64,000 bases of DNA from Novilysobacter selenitireducens (GTDB lineage: Bacteria > Pseudomonadota > Gammaproteobacteria > Xanthomonadales > Xanthomonadaceae). Location: positions 310,001 through 374,000 of the forward strand of contig NZ_JAINZW010000001.1 in NCBI RefSeq assembly GCF_020026895.1. The letters run 5' to 3'. Below, piece by piece: positions 34,435-44,090 of the stretch (positions are counted from its first letter, which is position 1; each line of letters opens with the position of its first letter). A model generated the notes under the pieces. It was not told the origin of the DNA, made no database searches, and saw nothing but the letters and a program-made list of their open reading frames with translations. A program made the position numbers and the translations under genes.

Positions 34435-36834
34435 ATGCGCCTGGCCCCATTGACGCTTGCCCTGTCGTTGTTCCTTGCCGCCGTCCCCGCTGCGTTGGCC
34501 CAGGACGCACCAAATACTTCTGCCGGTATGGGCACGCCCATCTCGCTGGAACAGACGATGGCCGACCCGGACTGGATCGGTCCGCCGGTCGAGCAGTTCT
34601 GGTGGTCGTGGGACGGTGCGCGTGCGCAGTACCAGCTCAAGCGCGACGGCGAGTCGATCCGCGACACGTTCGAAGTGCCGGTGAGCGGCGGCGCGTCACG
34701 CAAGGTCGACGGCGCCGATCGCGCGCAGCTCGATGCCGCCAACCCGGTGTTCGATGCGCAGCGCACGCGCATGGCATTCGCGCGCAACGGCGACATCTTC
34801 GTGCGCGACCTGCGCAGCGGCGCGTTGACCCAGGTCACGCGCACGGAAGCGGCCGAGTCGCGCCCGCAGTGGGGCGTCGACGGCAACCTGGTGTTCCGCG
34901 CCGGCAATGACTGGTTCCAGTGGCGCGCGGGCCAGGGCCTGTCGCAGGCCGCCGTGGTCAAGGCCGAGGCCGACCCGGCCAAGCCGCCGAAGGACGACGC
35001 GCTGCGCGACCGCCAGTTCGAGCTGATCGAAACGCTGCGCACCGAGCGCGACCGCCGCGACGCGGTGCGCGAACAGAACGAAGCCTGGCGCAAGTCCGAC
35101 CCGACGCGCGCACCGGCCACCGCCTACCTCGGCGCCGAGGTCGAAATCGTCGACAGCGCGCTCTCGCCGGACGGCCGAAGCCTGCTGGTGGTCACCACGA
35201 AGAAGGGCGCTGAAGAAGGTGCCGCCGGCAAGATGCCCAAGTACGTGACCGAGTCGGGGTACGAGGAGTTCGAGGAGGTCCGCACCCGCGTCGGTCGCAA
35301 CGCGCCGCTGCCGCACGCGCTGTGGCTGGTCGACACCACCAGCGGGCAGGTGCGCGAGCTGAAGCTGGACGGCCTCCCGGGCATCAAGACCGATCCGCTG
35401 GCCGACCTGCGCGAGGCCGCCGGCAAGGAGCCGCTGACCGGCCTGCGCGACGTGCGCGTGGAGACCGATGCCTCCGGCAGCGCCCCGGCCATCCACTGGA
35501 GCAGCGACTCGCGTACCGCCGCGGTGCTGCTGCGCGCGGTCGACAACAAGGACCGCTGGATCGCCACCGTCACCCCGGGAGAGGCCGAGCTGCGCACGCG
35601 CCACCGCCTGACCGACCCGGCGTGGATCAACTGGAACTTCAACGACTTCGGCTGGACGCCCGACGGCGCGCTGTGGCTGCTGTCGGAACAGTCCGGCTAT
35701 TCGCACCTGTACGTCAGCGACGGCGGCCGCGCGCCACGCGCGCTGACCTCGGGCGAGTGGGAAGTGTCGAGCCCGGTGCTCGGCGCGGACGGACGCACCT
35801 TCCATTTCCTCTGCAACCGGCAGTGGCCGGGCGACTACGAGGTCTGCGCGGTCGACCGTGACGGCGGCGCGGTGCGCGAGCTGACCTCGCTGGACGGCGT
35901 GGAGAACTTCGCACTGTCGCCGGACGGCACGCGCCTGCTGGTGCGCCACTCCACCAGTTACCTGCCGCCGCAACTGTCGGTCGTCGACGCCGCCGGCGGC
36001 AGCGCCACGCAGCTCACCGACACGCGCACGGCCGAGTTCAAGGCGCGCCAGTGGATCGAGCCCAAATACGTGCAGATCCCGTCCACACACGGCGCCGGCA
36101 CGATCTGGGGCAAGTATTACGGCCCGGCCAACCCCGAGCCCGGCAAGCGCTACCCGATCGTGATGTTCGTGCACGGCGCCGGCTACCTGCAGAACGTGTC
36201 GGAGCGCTACCCGAACTACTTCCGCGAGCAGATGTTCCACAACATGCTGGTGCAGGACGGCTACATCGTTCTGGACCTGGACTACCGGGCCTCGGAAGGC
36301 TACGGACGCGACTGGCGCACCGCGATCTACCGGCAGATGGGCCACCCAGAGCTGGAGGATTACCTCGACGGGCTGGCGTGGCTGGGCGACGCGAAGCAGG
36401 GCGACACCGACCGCGCCGGCATCTACGGCGGCAGCTACGGCGGCTTCCTGACGTTCATGGCGCTGTTCCGCGAGCCGGGCACCTTCAAGGCCGGGGCCGC
36501 GCTGCGCCCGGTGACGGACTGGACGCAGTACAACCACGAGTACACGTCCAACATCCTCAACACGCCCGAGCTCGACCCCGAGGCGCACCGCAAGTCCTCG
36601 CCGATCGATTACGCCGACGGCCTGCAGGATCACCTGCTGATCGCCCACGGCATGATCGACAACAACGTGTTCTACAAGGACTCGGTGATGCTGGCGCAGC
36701 GCCTGATCGAGCTGCGCAAGGACAAGTGGGAGCTGGCCAGCTACCCGCTGGAGCGCCACGGCTTCGTGCACAGCGACAGCTGGTATGACGAGTACCGGCG
36801 CATCCACGAGCTGTTCGAGAAGGCGCTGAAGTAA
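34435..36834 (+). CDS. Secreted prolyl oligopeptidase-family serine peptidase (DPP4-like, S9)
   Basis: The 799-residue protein has a Sec signal peptide (cleavage near ALAQDA, residue ~23), a beta-propeller region (about 60-540, with repeated SPDG/WSSDS blades) and an alpha/beta-hydrolase domain. The catalytic triad is Ser667 (GGSYGG), Asp742 (HGMIDNNV) and His775 (ERHGF). This is the S9B dipeptidyl-peptidase layout; such enzymes trim dipeptides after Pro or Ala and are abundant in Lysobacter-like proteolytic bacteria. It acts in the periplasm. It starts at ATG 34435, about 150 nt from divergent cydA. Confidence 0.92.
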   Translation: MRLAPLTLALSLFLAAVPAALAQDAPNTSAGMGTPISLEQTMADPDWIGPPVEQFWWSWDGARAQYQLKRDGESIRDTFEVPVSGGASRKVDGADRAQLDAANPVFDAQRTRMAFARNGDIFVRDLRSGALTQVTRTEAAESRPQWGVDGNLVFRAGNDWFQWRAGQGLSQAAVVKAEADPAKPPKDDALRDRQFELIETLRTERDRRDAVREQNEAWRKSDPTRAPATAYLGAEVEIVDSALSPDGRSLLVVTTKKGAEEGAAGKMPKYVTESGYEEFEEVRTRVGRNAPLPHALWLVDTTSGQVRELKLDGLPGIKTDPLADLREAAGKEPLTGLRDVRVETDASGSAPAIHWSSDSRTAAVLLRAVDNKDRWIATVTPGEAELRTRHRLTDPAWINWNFNDFGWTPDGALWLLSEQSGYSHLYVSDGGRAPRALTSGEWEVSSPVLGADGRTFHFLCNRQWPGDYEVCAVDRDGGAVRELTSLDGVENFALSPDGTRLLVRHSTSYLPPQLSVVDAAGGSATQLTDTRTAEFKARQWIEPKYVQIPSTHGAGTIWGKYYGPANPEPGKRYPIVMFVHGAGYLQNVSERYPNYFREQMFHNMLVQDGYIVLDLDYRASEGYGRDWRTAIYRQMGHPELEDYLDGLAWLGDAKQGDTDRAGIYGGSYGGFLTFMALFREPGTFKAGAALRPVTDWTQYNHEYTSNILNTPELDPEAHRKSSPIDYADGLQDHLLIAHGMIDNNVFYKDSVMLAQRLIELRKDKWELASYPLERHGFVHSDSWYDEYRRIHELFEKALK

Positions 36835-36862
36835 TCGCGCAAGGTACGAAGTTCGACAATGG

Positions 36863-36897
36863 AACGGCCCGCTTCGGCGGGCCGTTTCCGTTTCTGG
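36863..36897. terminator. Terminator between the S9 peptidase and ndh
   Basis: AACGGCCCGC (36863-36872) and GCGGGCCGTT (36877-36886) form a 10-bp stem with a TTCG loop, followed by TTCCGTTTC. It lies in the convergent gap and can serve the peptidase gene; on the other strand the tail is CCATTG, so it is weaker for ndh. Confidence 0.7.
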
Positions 36898-36899
36898 CG

Positions 36900-38180
36900 T
36901 CAGTGCGCCTCGCCGTCTGCCCCGTCGGTGTCGCCCGGTGACTCCAGGATGATCCGCGCGTGGCGCTGGTAGCTCCAGTACGCCCACGCCCAGTTGATCA
37001 GCACGATCAGCCGGTTGCGGAAGCCGATCAGGAAGAACACGTGCGCGGCCAGCCAGAACCACCAGGCCAGCACGCCCGACAGCTTCCAGCCGTGCAGGTC
37101 GACCACCGCGGCCATCCGGCCGATGGTCGCGAGGTTGCCGAAATCGCGGTAGCGGAACGCTGGCGCGGCCTGTCCTGCAAGCCGCGCACGGATCACGCGC
37201 GCCACGTGCGCGCCCATCTGCTTGGCCGCCGGCGCCACGCCCGGCACCGGCCGGCCGTCCTGTTCGACGGCGGCGAGGTCGCCGGCGACGAAGACCTCCG
37301 GATGCCCGGGCACGCTGAGGTCCGCCGCCACGCGCACGCGCCCGGCGCGGTCGCGTGGCGCGTCCAGCAGCGCGCCCAGTGGCGAGGCCGCGACGCCGGC
37401 TGCCCACAGCACGGTGCGTGCCGGCACGTCGACCCCGCCCATGCGGAAGCCGCGTGCGTCGATGGCTTCCACCGGCTGGCCGGTCAGCACTTCGACGCCG
37501 AGCCGCTCGAGCTGAACGCGGGCGCGTACCGACAGCGATTCGGGGAACGACGCCAGCACGCGCGGGCCTGCCTCGACCAGCCGCACGCGGGCCTGCGCCG
37601 GGTCGATGCGGCGGAACTCCGAACGCAGCGTGTGCCGTGCGATTTCCGCCAGCGTGCCGGCCAGTTCCACGCCCGTCGGCCCGCCGCCGACCACCGCGAA
37701 GCTGAGCCAGGCGGCACGCTCGTCGGGGTCGTCGGTGGCTTCGGCACGTTCGAACGCCAGCAGCAGCCGGCGGCGGATCGCCAGCGCATCGTCCAGCGTC
37801 TTCAGCCCCGGCGCGTGCGCGGCCCAGTCGTCGCGGCCGAAGTAGGCGTGCGTGGCGCCACTGGCGACCACCAGGTGGTCGTAGTGCAGCGTGTCGCCAT
37901 CGGCCAGTTGCACGCGCCGCGCCGGCAGGTCGATGCCGGTGGCCTCGCCCAGGCGCACCTCGACGTTGCGTTGCCGGCGCAGGATGTGGCGCAGCGGCGC
38001 GGCGATGTCCGGCGCCGACAGCCCGGCGGTGGCGACCTGGTACAGCAGTGGCTGGAACAGGTGGTGGTTGCGCCGGTCCAGCAGGGTCACCCGTACCGGC
38101 GAGCCAGCGAGCGCACGCGTCGCCCACAGGCCCGCGAAGCCGCCGCCGATCACCACCACGTGCGGTAGCGGCGCGCTCAC
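36900..38180 (-). CDS. ndh: Type II NADH:quinone oxidoreductase (NDH-2)
   Basis: NDH-2 is a monotopic membrane flavoenzyme that passes electrons from NADH to quinone without pumping protons. The 426-residue protein has the FAD-binding motif VVIGGGFAGLWATRAL at the N-terminus, the NADH-binding AVVGGGPTGVELAGTLAEI in the middle, FVAGDLAAVEQDGRPVPGVAPAAKQMG, and a C-terminal amphipathic/hydrophobic tail (WFWLAAHVFFLIGFRNRLIV) that anchors it. The start is GTG 38180, overlapping the MFS gene stop (GTGA). It is the third gene of tal-MFS-ndh and could feed the cyd-type oxidase encoded 3 kb away. Confidence 0.93.
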   Translation of the reverse strand: MSAPLPHVVVIGGGFAGLWATRALAGSPVRVTLLDRRNHHLFQPLLYQVATAGLSAPDIAAPLRHILRRQRNVEVRLGEATGIDLPARRVQLADGDTLHYDHLVVASGATHAYFGRDDWAAHAPGLKTLDDALAIRRRLLLAFERAEATDDPDERAAWLSFAVVGGGPTGVELAGTLAEIARHTLRSEFRRIDPAQARVRLVEAGPRVLASFPESLSVRARVQLERLGVEVLTGQPVEAIDARGFRMGGVDVPARTVLWAAGVAASPLGALLDAPRDRAGRVRVAADLSVPGHPEVFVAGDLAAVEQDGRPVPGVAPAAKQMGAHVARVIRARLAGQAAPAFRYRDFGNLATIGRMAAVVDLHGWKLSGVLAWWFWLAAHVFFLIGFRNRLIVLINWAWAYWSYQRHARIILESPGDTDGADGEAH

Positions 38181-39499
38181 GCGCGGGCCTCGTCGGCGTC
38201 GATGCGCGAGGTGCGGCGCGTGTCGGGCATCCACAGGTAGACCAGCAGCGAGCACGCGATGCAGGCGGTGACGTACCAGTAGAAGCCGCTCTCCATGCCT
38301 GCCTGCTTGAACCACAGCGCGACGTATTCGGCGGTGCCGCCGAACACCGCCACCGTCAGCGCATACGGCAGGCCGACGCCAAGCGCGCGCACCTCCACCG
38401 GGAACAGCTCGGCCTTCACCACCGCGTTGATCGCGGTGTAGCCGCTGACGATCGCCAGCGCCGACAGGATCAGCCAGAACGCCTCGCCCGCTGTCTGCAC
38501 GTCCTGCAGCTGCGAGAGGATCGGGTAGGTCAGCGCCGTGCCCAGCACGCCGAACGCGATCAGGATCGGGCGCCGTCCGATGCGGTCCGACAGCGCGCCC
38601 ACCAGCGGCTGCATCAGCATGTACAGGAACAGCGTCGAGGCATTGAGCATCGACGCGGTCTGCCCGTCGAGCCCGGCGCTGTTGACCAGGAACTTGTGCA
38701 TGTACGTGGTGTACGTATAGAACGCCAGCGTCCCGCCCATGGTCAGGCCGATGACGGTCAACACGGCGCGCGGATGCTGCAGCAAGGCGCGCAACGTGCC
38801 CTGTCGCTGCTGGCCGGCGGTGTCGGCAACGGCCTCGCTGCGCGCGAAGGTCTCGGTCTCCAGCATGTTGCGCCGCAGCCACACCGCCGTGACCGCCGCC
38901 AGCGCGCCGATCGCGAACGGAATCCGCCAGCCCCACTCGCGCAACTGCTCGTCGGTCAACAGCACCTGCTGCAGCAGGATCAACACGCCCAGCGCCAGCA
39001 GGTGGCCGAGGATCAGCGTCACGTACTGGAAGCTGGACCAGAAGCCGCGGTGCTCGCGCGTGGCCATCTCGCTCAGGTACGTGGCCGAGGTGCCGTACTC
39101 GCCGCCAACGCTCAGCCCCTGCAGCAGCCGCGCCAGCACCAGCAGCACGGGCGCGACGACGCCGATGCTGTCGTAGCCGGGGGTGAAGGTGATGATCAGC
39201 GAGCCGGCGCACATCATCAGCACCGACAGCAGCAGCGCCGCCTTGCGGCCGTGGCGGTCCGCATACCGGCCCAGCAGCCAGCCGCCGAGCGGGCGCATCA
39301 GGAAGCCGACGGCGAAGATCGCCGCGGTGTTGAGCAGCTGCGTGGTGCGGTCGCCGGCGGGGAAGAACACCTGCGCGAAGTACAGCGAGAACGCCGCGTA
39401 GACGTACCAGTCGTACCACTCCACCAGGTTGCCGACCGAGCCGCTGAAGATGCTGCGCAGGCGGCGCGCGGGCGTCAGCGGCGCGGCGGCCGCGCTCAT
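38177..39499 (-). CDS. MFS transporter of the metabolite:H+ symporter type (KgtP-like)
   Basis: The 440-residue, 12-helix inner-membrane protein shows the MHS family features: [20 protein letters not shown] in helix 1, [14 protein letters not shown] between helices 2-3, [21 protein letters not shown], and [14 protein letters not shown] between helices 8-9. This group imports organic acids such as alpha-ketoglutarate, citrate, shikimate or proline with protons; the substrate here is unknown. Its start codon overlaps the tal stop and its stop overlaps the ndh start by 4 bases each, so all three are coupled. Confidence 0.88.
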   Translation of the reverse strand: MSAAAAPLTPARRLRSIFSGSVGNLVEWYDWYVYAAFSLYFAQVFFPAGDRTTQLLNTAAIFAVGFLMRPLGGWLLGRYADRHGRKAALLLSVLMMCAGSLIITFTPGYDSIGVVAPVLLVLARLLQGLSVGGEYGTSATYLSEMATREHRGFWSSFQYVTLILGHLLALGVLILLQQVLLTDEQLREWGWRIPFAIGALAAVTAVWLRRNMLETETFARSEAVADTAGQQRQGTLRALLQHPRAVLTVIGLTMGGTLAFYTYTTYMHKFLVNSAGLDGQTASMLNASTLFLYMLMQPLVGALSDRIGRRPILIAFGVLGTALTYPILSQLQDVQTAGEAFWLILSALAIVSGYTAINAVVKAELFPVEVRALGVGLPYALTVAVFGGTAEYVALWFKQAGMESGFYWYVTACIACSLLVYLWMPDTRRTSRIDADEARA

Positions 39500-40449
39500 G
39501 CGGCCATCGCCCCGTCCAGCAGGGCTTCGAGCTTGCGCTGGTCGGCGGCGAAGCGGCGGATGCCGTCGGCCAGTTTTTCAGTGGCCATCGGGTCTTCGTT
39601 GTGGTGCCAGCGGAACGCTGCCTCGGACATCGCACCCGGCGCGGCAAGGCGTTCGCCGTCATCGGCCAGGGCGGCCGCCAGCGGCGCGGTGTCCTGCGAC
39701 AGCGCCTCAAGCAGGTCGGGCGAGATCGTCAGCCGGTCGCAGCCGGCCAGCGCCCGCACCTGCCCGGTGTTGCGGAAGCTCGCGCCCATCACCACCGTGC
39801 CGTAGCCGTGGCGCTTGTAGTACTGCCAGATGCGCCGCACCGACTGCACGCCCGGGTCGTCGCCCGGCGTGGCGGGCGCCTGCGCGCCGCTGGCCAAGTG
39901 CCAGTCGAGGATGCGGCCCACGAATGGCGATATCAGGAACACGCCGGCCTCCGCGCACGCCACCGCCTGCGCGAAGGAGAACAGCAGCGTCAGGTTGCAG
40001 TGGATGCCCTCGCGCTCGAGACGCTCGGCGGCGCGGATACCGTCCCACGTCGCGGCGATCTTGACCAGCAGACGGTCGCGGCCGATGCCGGCGTCGTCGT
40101 ACAGCGCGACCAGCTTGCGGGCCTGCGCGATCGTCCCCTCGGTGTCGAAACTCAGGCGCGCATCGACCTCGGTCGACACCCGGCCCGGGACCAGCTTGAG
40201 GATCTCGCCGCCGATGGCCACCGCCAGGCGGTCGCCGGCGTCGGCCACGCGCGCGGTGCGGTCGTTGCCGCGCGCATCGTTGACCGCGGCCTGCAGCAGC
40301 TGTGCGTATGCCGGCAACGAGGCAGCCTTCAGCAGCAGCGAGGGGTTGGTGGTCGCGTCCTGCGGTTTGAAGCGTGCGATCGCCTCGATGTCGCCGGTGT
40401 CGGCCACCACCGTGGAGTGGTCGCGCAGCTGCTGCAATGCATCGGTCAT
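39496..40449 (-). CDS. tal: Transaldolase
   Basis: Transaldolase moves a dihydroxyacetone unit between sugar phosphates in the pentose phosphate pathway. The 317-residue class I enzyme contains [12 protein letters not shown] near the N-terminus, [14 protein letters not shown], the Schiff-base Lys in [14 protein letters not shown], and [19 protein letters not shown]. The Glu/Asp acid-base residues are in place. ATG 40449 gives the usual TalB start ([18 protein letters not shown]). It is the first gene of the overlapped tal-MFS-ndh unit and diverges from the NYN-domain gene. Confidence 0.95.
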   Translation of the reverse strand: MTDALQQLRDHSTVVADTGDIEAIARFKPQDATTNPSLLLKAASLPAYAQLLQAAVNDARGNDRTARVADAGDRLAVAIGGEILKLVPGRVSTEVDARLSFDTEGTIAQARKLVALYDDAGIGRDRLLVKIAATWDGIRAAERLEREGIHCNLTLLFSFAQAVACAEAGVFLISPFVGRILDWHLASGAQAPATPGDDPGVQSVRRIWQYYKRHGYGTVVMGASFRNTGQVRALAGCDRLTISPDLLEALSQDTAPLAAALADDGERLAAPGAMSEAAFRWHHNEDPMATEKLADGIRRFAADQRKLEALLDGAMAA

Positions 40450-40564
40450 GTCGCGTCGCGCCTGTCGTCGTTCGAAGTCGGCCGGCATTGTGCGTGAACC
40501 CCGGTGGCGGCGTCATGCGCGGGGCTGCGCTAGGCTCGGCGGCACTTCGCACACGGACACCGCC

Positions 40565-41317
40565 ATGGCCGACACCGAGAAACGCATCGCCGTACTGATC
40601 GACGCCGACAACGCGCCGGCCGCCAAGGTCGACGTGATCCTGGCAGAGGTCGCGCGCTACGGCGTGGCCAACGTGCGGCGTGCCTATGGCGACTGGAAGA
40701 ACCCGCACATCAAGAGCTGGGAGGCGGTGCTGCACGAGTACGCCATCCGCCCGGTGCAGCAGTTCGCCTACAGCCGCGGCAAGAACGCCTCGGACATGGC
40801 GATGGTGATCGACGCGATGGACCTGCTGTACGCGCGCAACCTGGACGGCTTCGCGATCGTGTCGTCGGACGCCGACTTCACCCCGCTGGTGATGCGCCTG
40901 CTGACCGACGGCATGAAGGTCTATGGCTTCGGCGAGAAGAAGACGCCCGAGCCGTTCGTCAACGCGTGTTCGAAGTTCACCTACGTCGAGGCGCTGGGCG
41001 AGCCGTCGGGCGCGGGCGACACCACCGCCACCCGCGCACGCACGGCGACCGAGCTGCGTGGCGACGCCAAGCTGGTACAACTGCTGCGCGGCGCGGTCGA
41101 CCTGGCCAGCGACGACGACGGCTGGTCCAACCTGGGCGCGGTCGGCCACCAGATCGCCAACCAGGCTTCGTTCGACCCGCGCAACCACGGTTACCGCAAG
41201 CTCAGCGACCTGATCGAGGCGACCGGGCTGTTCGAGGTCAAGCGCGAGCACCAGAACATCTGGATCCGCGACAGGCCCGTGACGCGTCCGCGCAAGGCCG
41301 CACCGCGGTCGCGCTGA
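40565..41317 (+). CDS. NYN-domain nuclease with C-terminal OST-HTH/LOTUS domain
   Basis: The 250-residue cytoplasmic protein has a PIN-like NYN (LabA-type) domain (residues ~7-140) with the acidic motifs VLIDADNAP, NASDMAMVIDAMD and IVSSDADFTPLV, which are the metal-binding residues of this RNase superfamily. The C-terminal ~80 residues (LVQLLRGAVDLASDDDGWSN to NIWIRD) match the OST-HTH/LOTUS RNA-binding winged helix. The pair suggests an RNA-directed nuclease. It stands alone; its stop is only 3 nt from the priA stop on the other strand, so the two transcripts must overlap at their ends. Confidence 0.85.
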   Translation: MADTEKRIAVLIDADNAPAAKVDVILAEVARYGVANVRRAYGDWKNPHIKSWEAVLHEYAIRPVQQFAYSRGKNASDMAMVIDAMDLLYARNLDGFAIVSSDADFTPLVMRLLTDGMKVYGFGEKKTPEPFVNACSKFTYVEALGEPSGAGDTTATRARTATELRGDAKLVQLLRGAVDLASDDDGWSNLGAVGHQIANQASFDPRNHGYRKLSDLIEATGLFEVKREHQNIWIRDRPVTRPRKAAPRSR

Positions 41318-41320
41318 AGC

Positions 41321-43570
41321 TCAGTACAGGTCGACCGGGTCGACATCCAGCGACCAGCGCACCCGGCGCGCGTCGGGCAATGCATGGATGGCTGGCAATG
41401 CGGTGTCGAGCGCGGCATGCAGCGGGCCGCGCGTCGGGCACGACAGCAGCAGTTGCGCGCGCTGGTAGCCGGCGCGGCGCGGCATCGGCGCTGGCAGCGG
41501 GCCGCTGAGTTCGACCGCGCCGGCCGCCGCGTCGGCCAGCGCCTCGCGCGACGCACGCAGGAAGGCATGGGCGATGTCGAGTTGCTTCGCCTCCGCACGC
41601 ATCAGCGCCAGGTGCGCGAACGGCGGGAAGCCGGCGGCCTCGCGCTGCTCCATTTCTTCCGCCGCGAACGCGGCGTAGCCGCCCGACAGCAGCGTCGCCA
41701 GCAGCGGGTGCTCGGGGTGGTGGGTCTGCAGCAGCACTTCGCCCGGTTTCTCGGCGCGCCCCGCGCGGCCGGCCACCTGGATCAGCAGCTGCGCGAGTTT
41801 TTCGGGGGCGCGGAAGTCGGCCGAGAACAGTCCTTCGTCGATGCCGACCACCGCCACGCGCGTGAGGTGGGGAAGGTCGTGGCCCTTGGCCAGCATCTGT
41901 GTGCCGACCAGGATGCCGGGCGCGTCGCCGAACCCGGCCAGCGCCTGTTCCAGTGCATCGCGGCGCTGGGTGGTGCCGCGGTCGATGCGCAGCACCGGCA
42001 CGTCCGGGAAGCGCTCGGCCAGCGCCTCCTCGATGCGCTCGGTGCCCGCGCCCTGCGCCTGCAGCGCGAGGCCGCCGCAGTCGGGGCACGCGTTGGGCAC
42101 CGGCCGACGCGCGCCGCAGTGGTGGCACTGCAGCCGGCGCCCGCCGCCGTGCACCGTCATCGGCGTGCCGCGCTCGGGCGTGCTGCAGCGCGTGCAGTGC
42201 GCGGCCCAGCCGCAGTCGTGGCACAGCAGCACCGGCGCGTAGCCGCGGCGGTTCTTGAACACCAGTGCCTGGCCGCCGGCCTGCAGCACCTGCCCGAGGT
42301 CGGCCAGCAGCTCCGGCGACAGGCCGGCCGTCAGCGGCCGCTTGCGCACGTCGACCACCCGCACGCGCGGAGGCTGCGCGCGGCCGGCGCGGCGGGTCAG
42401 GCGCAGGTGCGCGTAGCGGCCGCCGGTGGCGTTGTGCAGCGACTCCAGCGAGGGCGTCGCGCTGCCCAGCACCACCGGCACGCCCAGCGCCTTGCCGCGC
42501 ACCAGCGCGAAGTCGCGCGCGTGGTACCGGATGCCGTCGAGCTGCTTGAAGCTGCCGTCGTGCTCCTCGTCGATGACGATCAGGCCGGCGTCGGGCAGCG
42601 GCAGGAACACCGCCGAGCGCGTGCCCACCACCACCCGCGCCTGCCCGCGCAGGCACGCCGCCCAGGTGCGGGCACGCTCGCCGTCGGACAGCCCCGAGTG
42701 CAGCGCATGCACCGGCACGCCCAGGCGCGCGCGGAAGCGCGCCAGCGTCTGCGGGGTCAGGCCGATCTCCGGCACCAGCACCAGCGCCTGCTTGCCGCGC
42801 GCGAGGCAGTCGGCGATCGCCTGCAGGTAGACCTCGGTCTTGCCGCTGCCGGTCACACCGTCGAGCAGCAGCGCGGCGAACCCGCCGGCGGCGCCGCGGA
42901 TGGCGTCGATGGCGACCTGCTGCTCGTCGTTGGGGGTGGGCCCGGGCGCGGCGGGCGGCGTGCCGGTCGCGGTGTGCGGCGCGCAGTCGTCCAGTGCGAA
43001 GCGTTCGACCAGCCCGCGCCCGTGCAGGCTGCGCGCCGCGGCGCGCCAGCCATCGTGAACGGCGTCCAGCACCGCCTCGTCGAGGGAGCCGGCGTGCAGC
43101 GCCTGCGCCAGCTGGCGTGGCCGGCCGGCGCGCATTCCGTCCAGCGCGGTGGCACCGGCTTCGGTCAGGCGCCAGGCCCAGGTGCGGGTGTCGGGCAACG
43201 GCTCGCCGTGGCGCAGCGGGCCGGGCAGGGCGGTGGCCAGCACCTCGCCCAGCGGGGCGTGGGTGTAGCGCGCCAGCCAGCGCAGGGAGTCGAGCAACTC
43301 CCCGTGCAGCAGCGGGGCGTCGTCGAGCAGTGCCGAGACCGGCTTGAGCGCGGTGCCGTCGGCCGGGATCGGTGCCGACCCGACCACCACGCCGATCCGC
43401 TCGCCGGAGGCGCCGAACGGGACCCGGACGCGACTGCCAACCGGGGCCGGCCCTCGGGCGTCGGCCGGGGGGCAGTAATCGAACAGCCGCGCCAGCGGCA
43501 CCGGCAGGGCCACCTGCCAGGCGGCCGGTGGGTGGGCAGTGGAGGGGGCATCGTCGCGGGCCGGCGGCAT
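41321..43570 (-). CDS. priA: Primosomal protein N' (replication restart helicase PriA)
   Basis: PriA recognises stalled forks and loads DnaB by primosome assembly. The 749-residue protein has the N-terminal DNA-binding region (VALPVPLARLFDYCPP), Walker A LDGVTGSGKTEVY, DEEH, GSATPS, the zinc-binding Cys cluster (CHDCGWAAHCTRC and CHHCGARR...CPDC, eight Cys) and the motif QVAGRAGRAEKPG. A Thr/Pro-rich linker around ~200-215 is slightly longer than in E. coli. It is monocistronic and converges with the NYN gene. Confidence 0.95.
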   Translation of the reverse strand: MPPARDDAPSTAHPPAAWQVALPVPLARLFDYCPPADARGPAPVGSRVRVPFGASGERIGVVVGSAPIPADGTALKPVSALLDDAPLLHGELLDSLRWLARYTHAPLGEVLATALPGPLRHGEPLPDTRTWAWRLTEAGATALDGMRAGRPRQLAQALHAGSLDEAVLDAVHDGWRAAARSLHGRGLVERFALDDCAPHTATGTPPAAPGPTPNDEQQVAIDAIRGAAGGFAALLLDGVTGSGKTEVYLQAIADCLARGKQALVLVPEIGLTPQTLARFRARLGVPVHALHSGLSDGERARTWAACLRGQARVVVGTRSAVFLPLPDAGLIVIDEEHDGSFKQLDGIRYHARDFALVRGKALGVPVVLGSATPSLESLHNATGGRYAHLRLTRRAGRAQPPRVRVVDVRKRPLTAGLSPELLADLGQVLQAGGQALVFKNRRGYAPVLLCHDCGWAAHCTRCSTPERGTPMTVHGGGRRLQCHHCGARRPVPNACPDCGGLALQAQGAGTERIEEALAERFPDVPVLRIDRGTTQRRDALEQALAGFGDAPGILVGTQMLAKGHDLPHLTRVAVVGIDEGLFSADFRAPEKLAQLLIQVAGRAGRAEKPGEVLLQTHHPEHPLLATLLSGGYAAFAAEEMEQREAAGFPPFAHLALMRAEAKQLDIAHAFLRASREALADAAAGAVELSGPLPAPMPRRAGYQRAQLLLSCPTRGPLHAALDTALPAIHALPDARRVRWSLDVDPVDLY

Positions 43571-44090
43571 CGCGCCAGTCTAGCGGCCGCGGCGACCCCG
43601 ATCCGAAGCGCGGGGTGCCGTGGGGACGCCGGCGGGGCGCCCGCTCCCCGGGCCGATGCAGTTGCGCGCCATAGCTGCCGGTTGCGTGACGAAGTTCACG
43701 CAAGTACGTGTCGGACAAGGGAAACCGCCGTTATCCACATCGCATGTGGATATCTCTGTGGACCGAACCCGCCGAGGGGGGTCAAAGACCGGTTGCACAA
43801 GCGATGCGGCCATCTTGGTGAAAAAAGCGCCATCGCGACTATTTACTACTAAATCAGTCAGTTAGCCGTGAAACATAGCGGACACATGGCAGCCGAGACC
43901 GGGGGCGGCATGCCATGTGACGACGGCGTTACTGCTGTGCACAACCGCTTTTTTCACGAAACCCGCACCAAACCTGAAGGAGCACGTCCGCGGGAGATGT
44001 CAAGCACCGCACGGCGGTTTCCCGTGGTGCCCCGCCGGCCGGCGCGGCGGGGCCGGTCGTTATGATGCGGGGATTGCGAATGCCGTCCCG
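43571..44090. other. 520-base gene-free region with DnaA-box-like palindrome
   Basis: No convincing ORF lies between priA and the sigma-like gene. The stretch 43700-43950 is clearly less GC-rich than its surroundings, with AT-rich runs (GGTGAAAAAAGCG, ACTATTTACTACTAAATCAG). It contains TTATCCACA at 43731-43739, which is the E. coli DnaA box, inside the perfect inverted repeat TATCCACAT-CGC-ATGTGGATA (43732-43752), plus TGTGGA at 43757-43762 and a one-mismatch box on the minus strand at 43937-43945. Near 44035-44055 a GC-rich palindrome precedes TATGAT (44061-44066), a possible -10 element for the downstream gene. Confidence 0.55.
43732..43752. promoter_or_regulatory. Perfect 9-3-9 palindrome containing two DnaA-box-like sites
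   Basis: TATCCACAT and ATGTGGATA are exact reverse complements separated by CGC. Read outward, one arm gives TTATCCACA (consensus) and the other ATATCCACA (one mismatch). It may bind DnaA or a dimeric regulator; binding is inferred. Confidence 0.5.

Noticed and set aside
34696-38127. Minus-strand frame of 1143 codons spanning the S9 peptidase and part of ndh
   Set aside because: It is antisense to the peptidase and out of frame with ndh; composition is Arg/Ala-rich as expected for shadow frames.
43725-43945. Chromosomal replication origin
   Set aside because: The DnaA-box-like sites are few and dnaA, dnaN, rpmH or gidA are not in the window, so I report a regulatory candidate rather than oriC.
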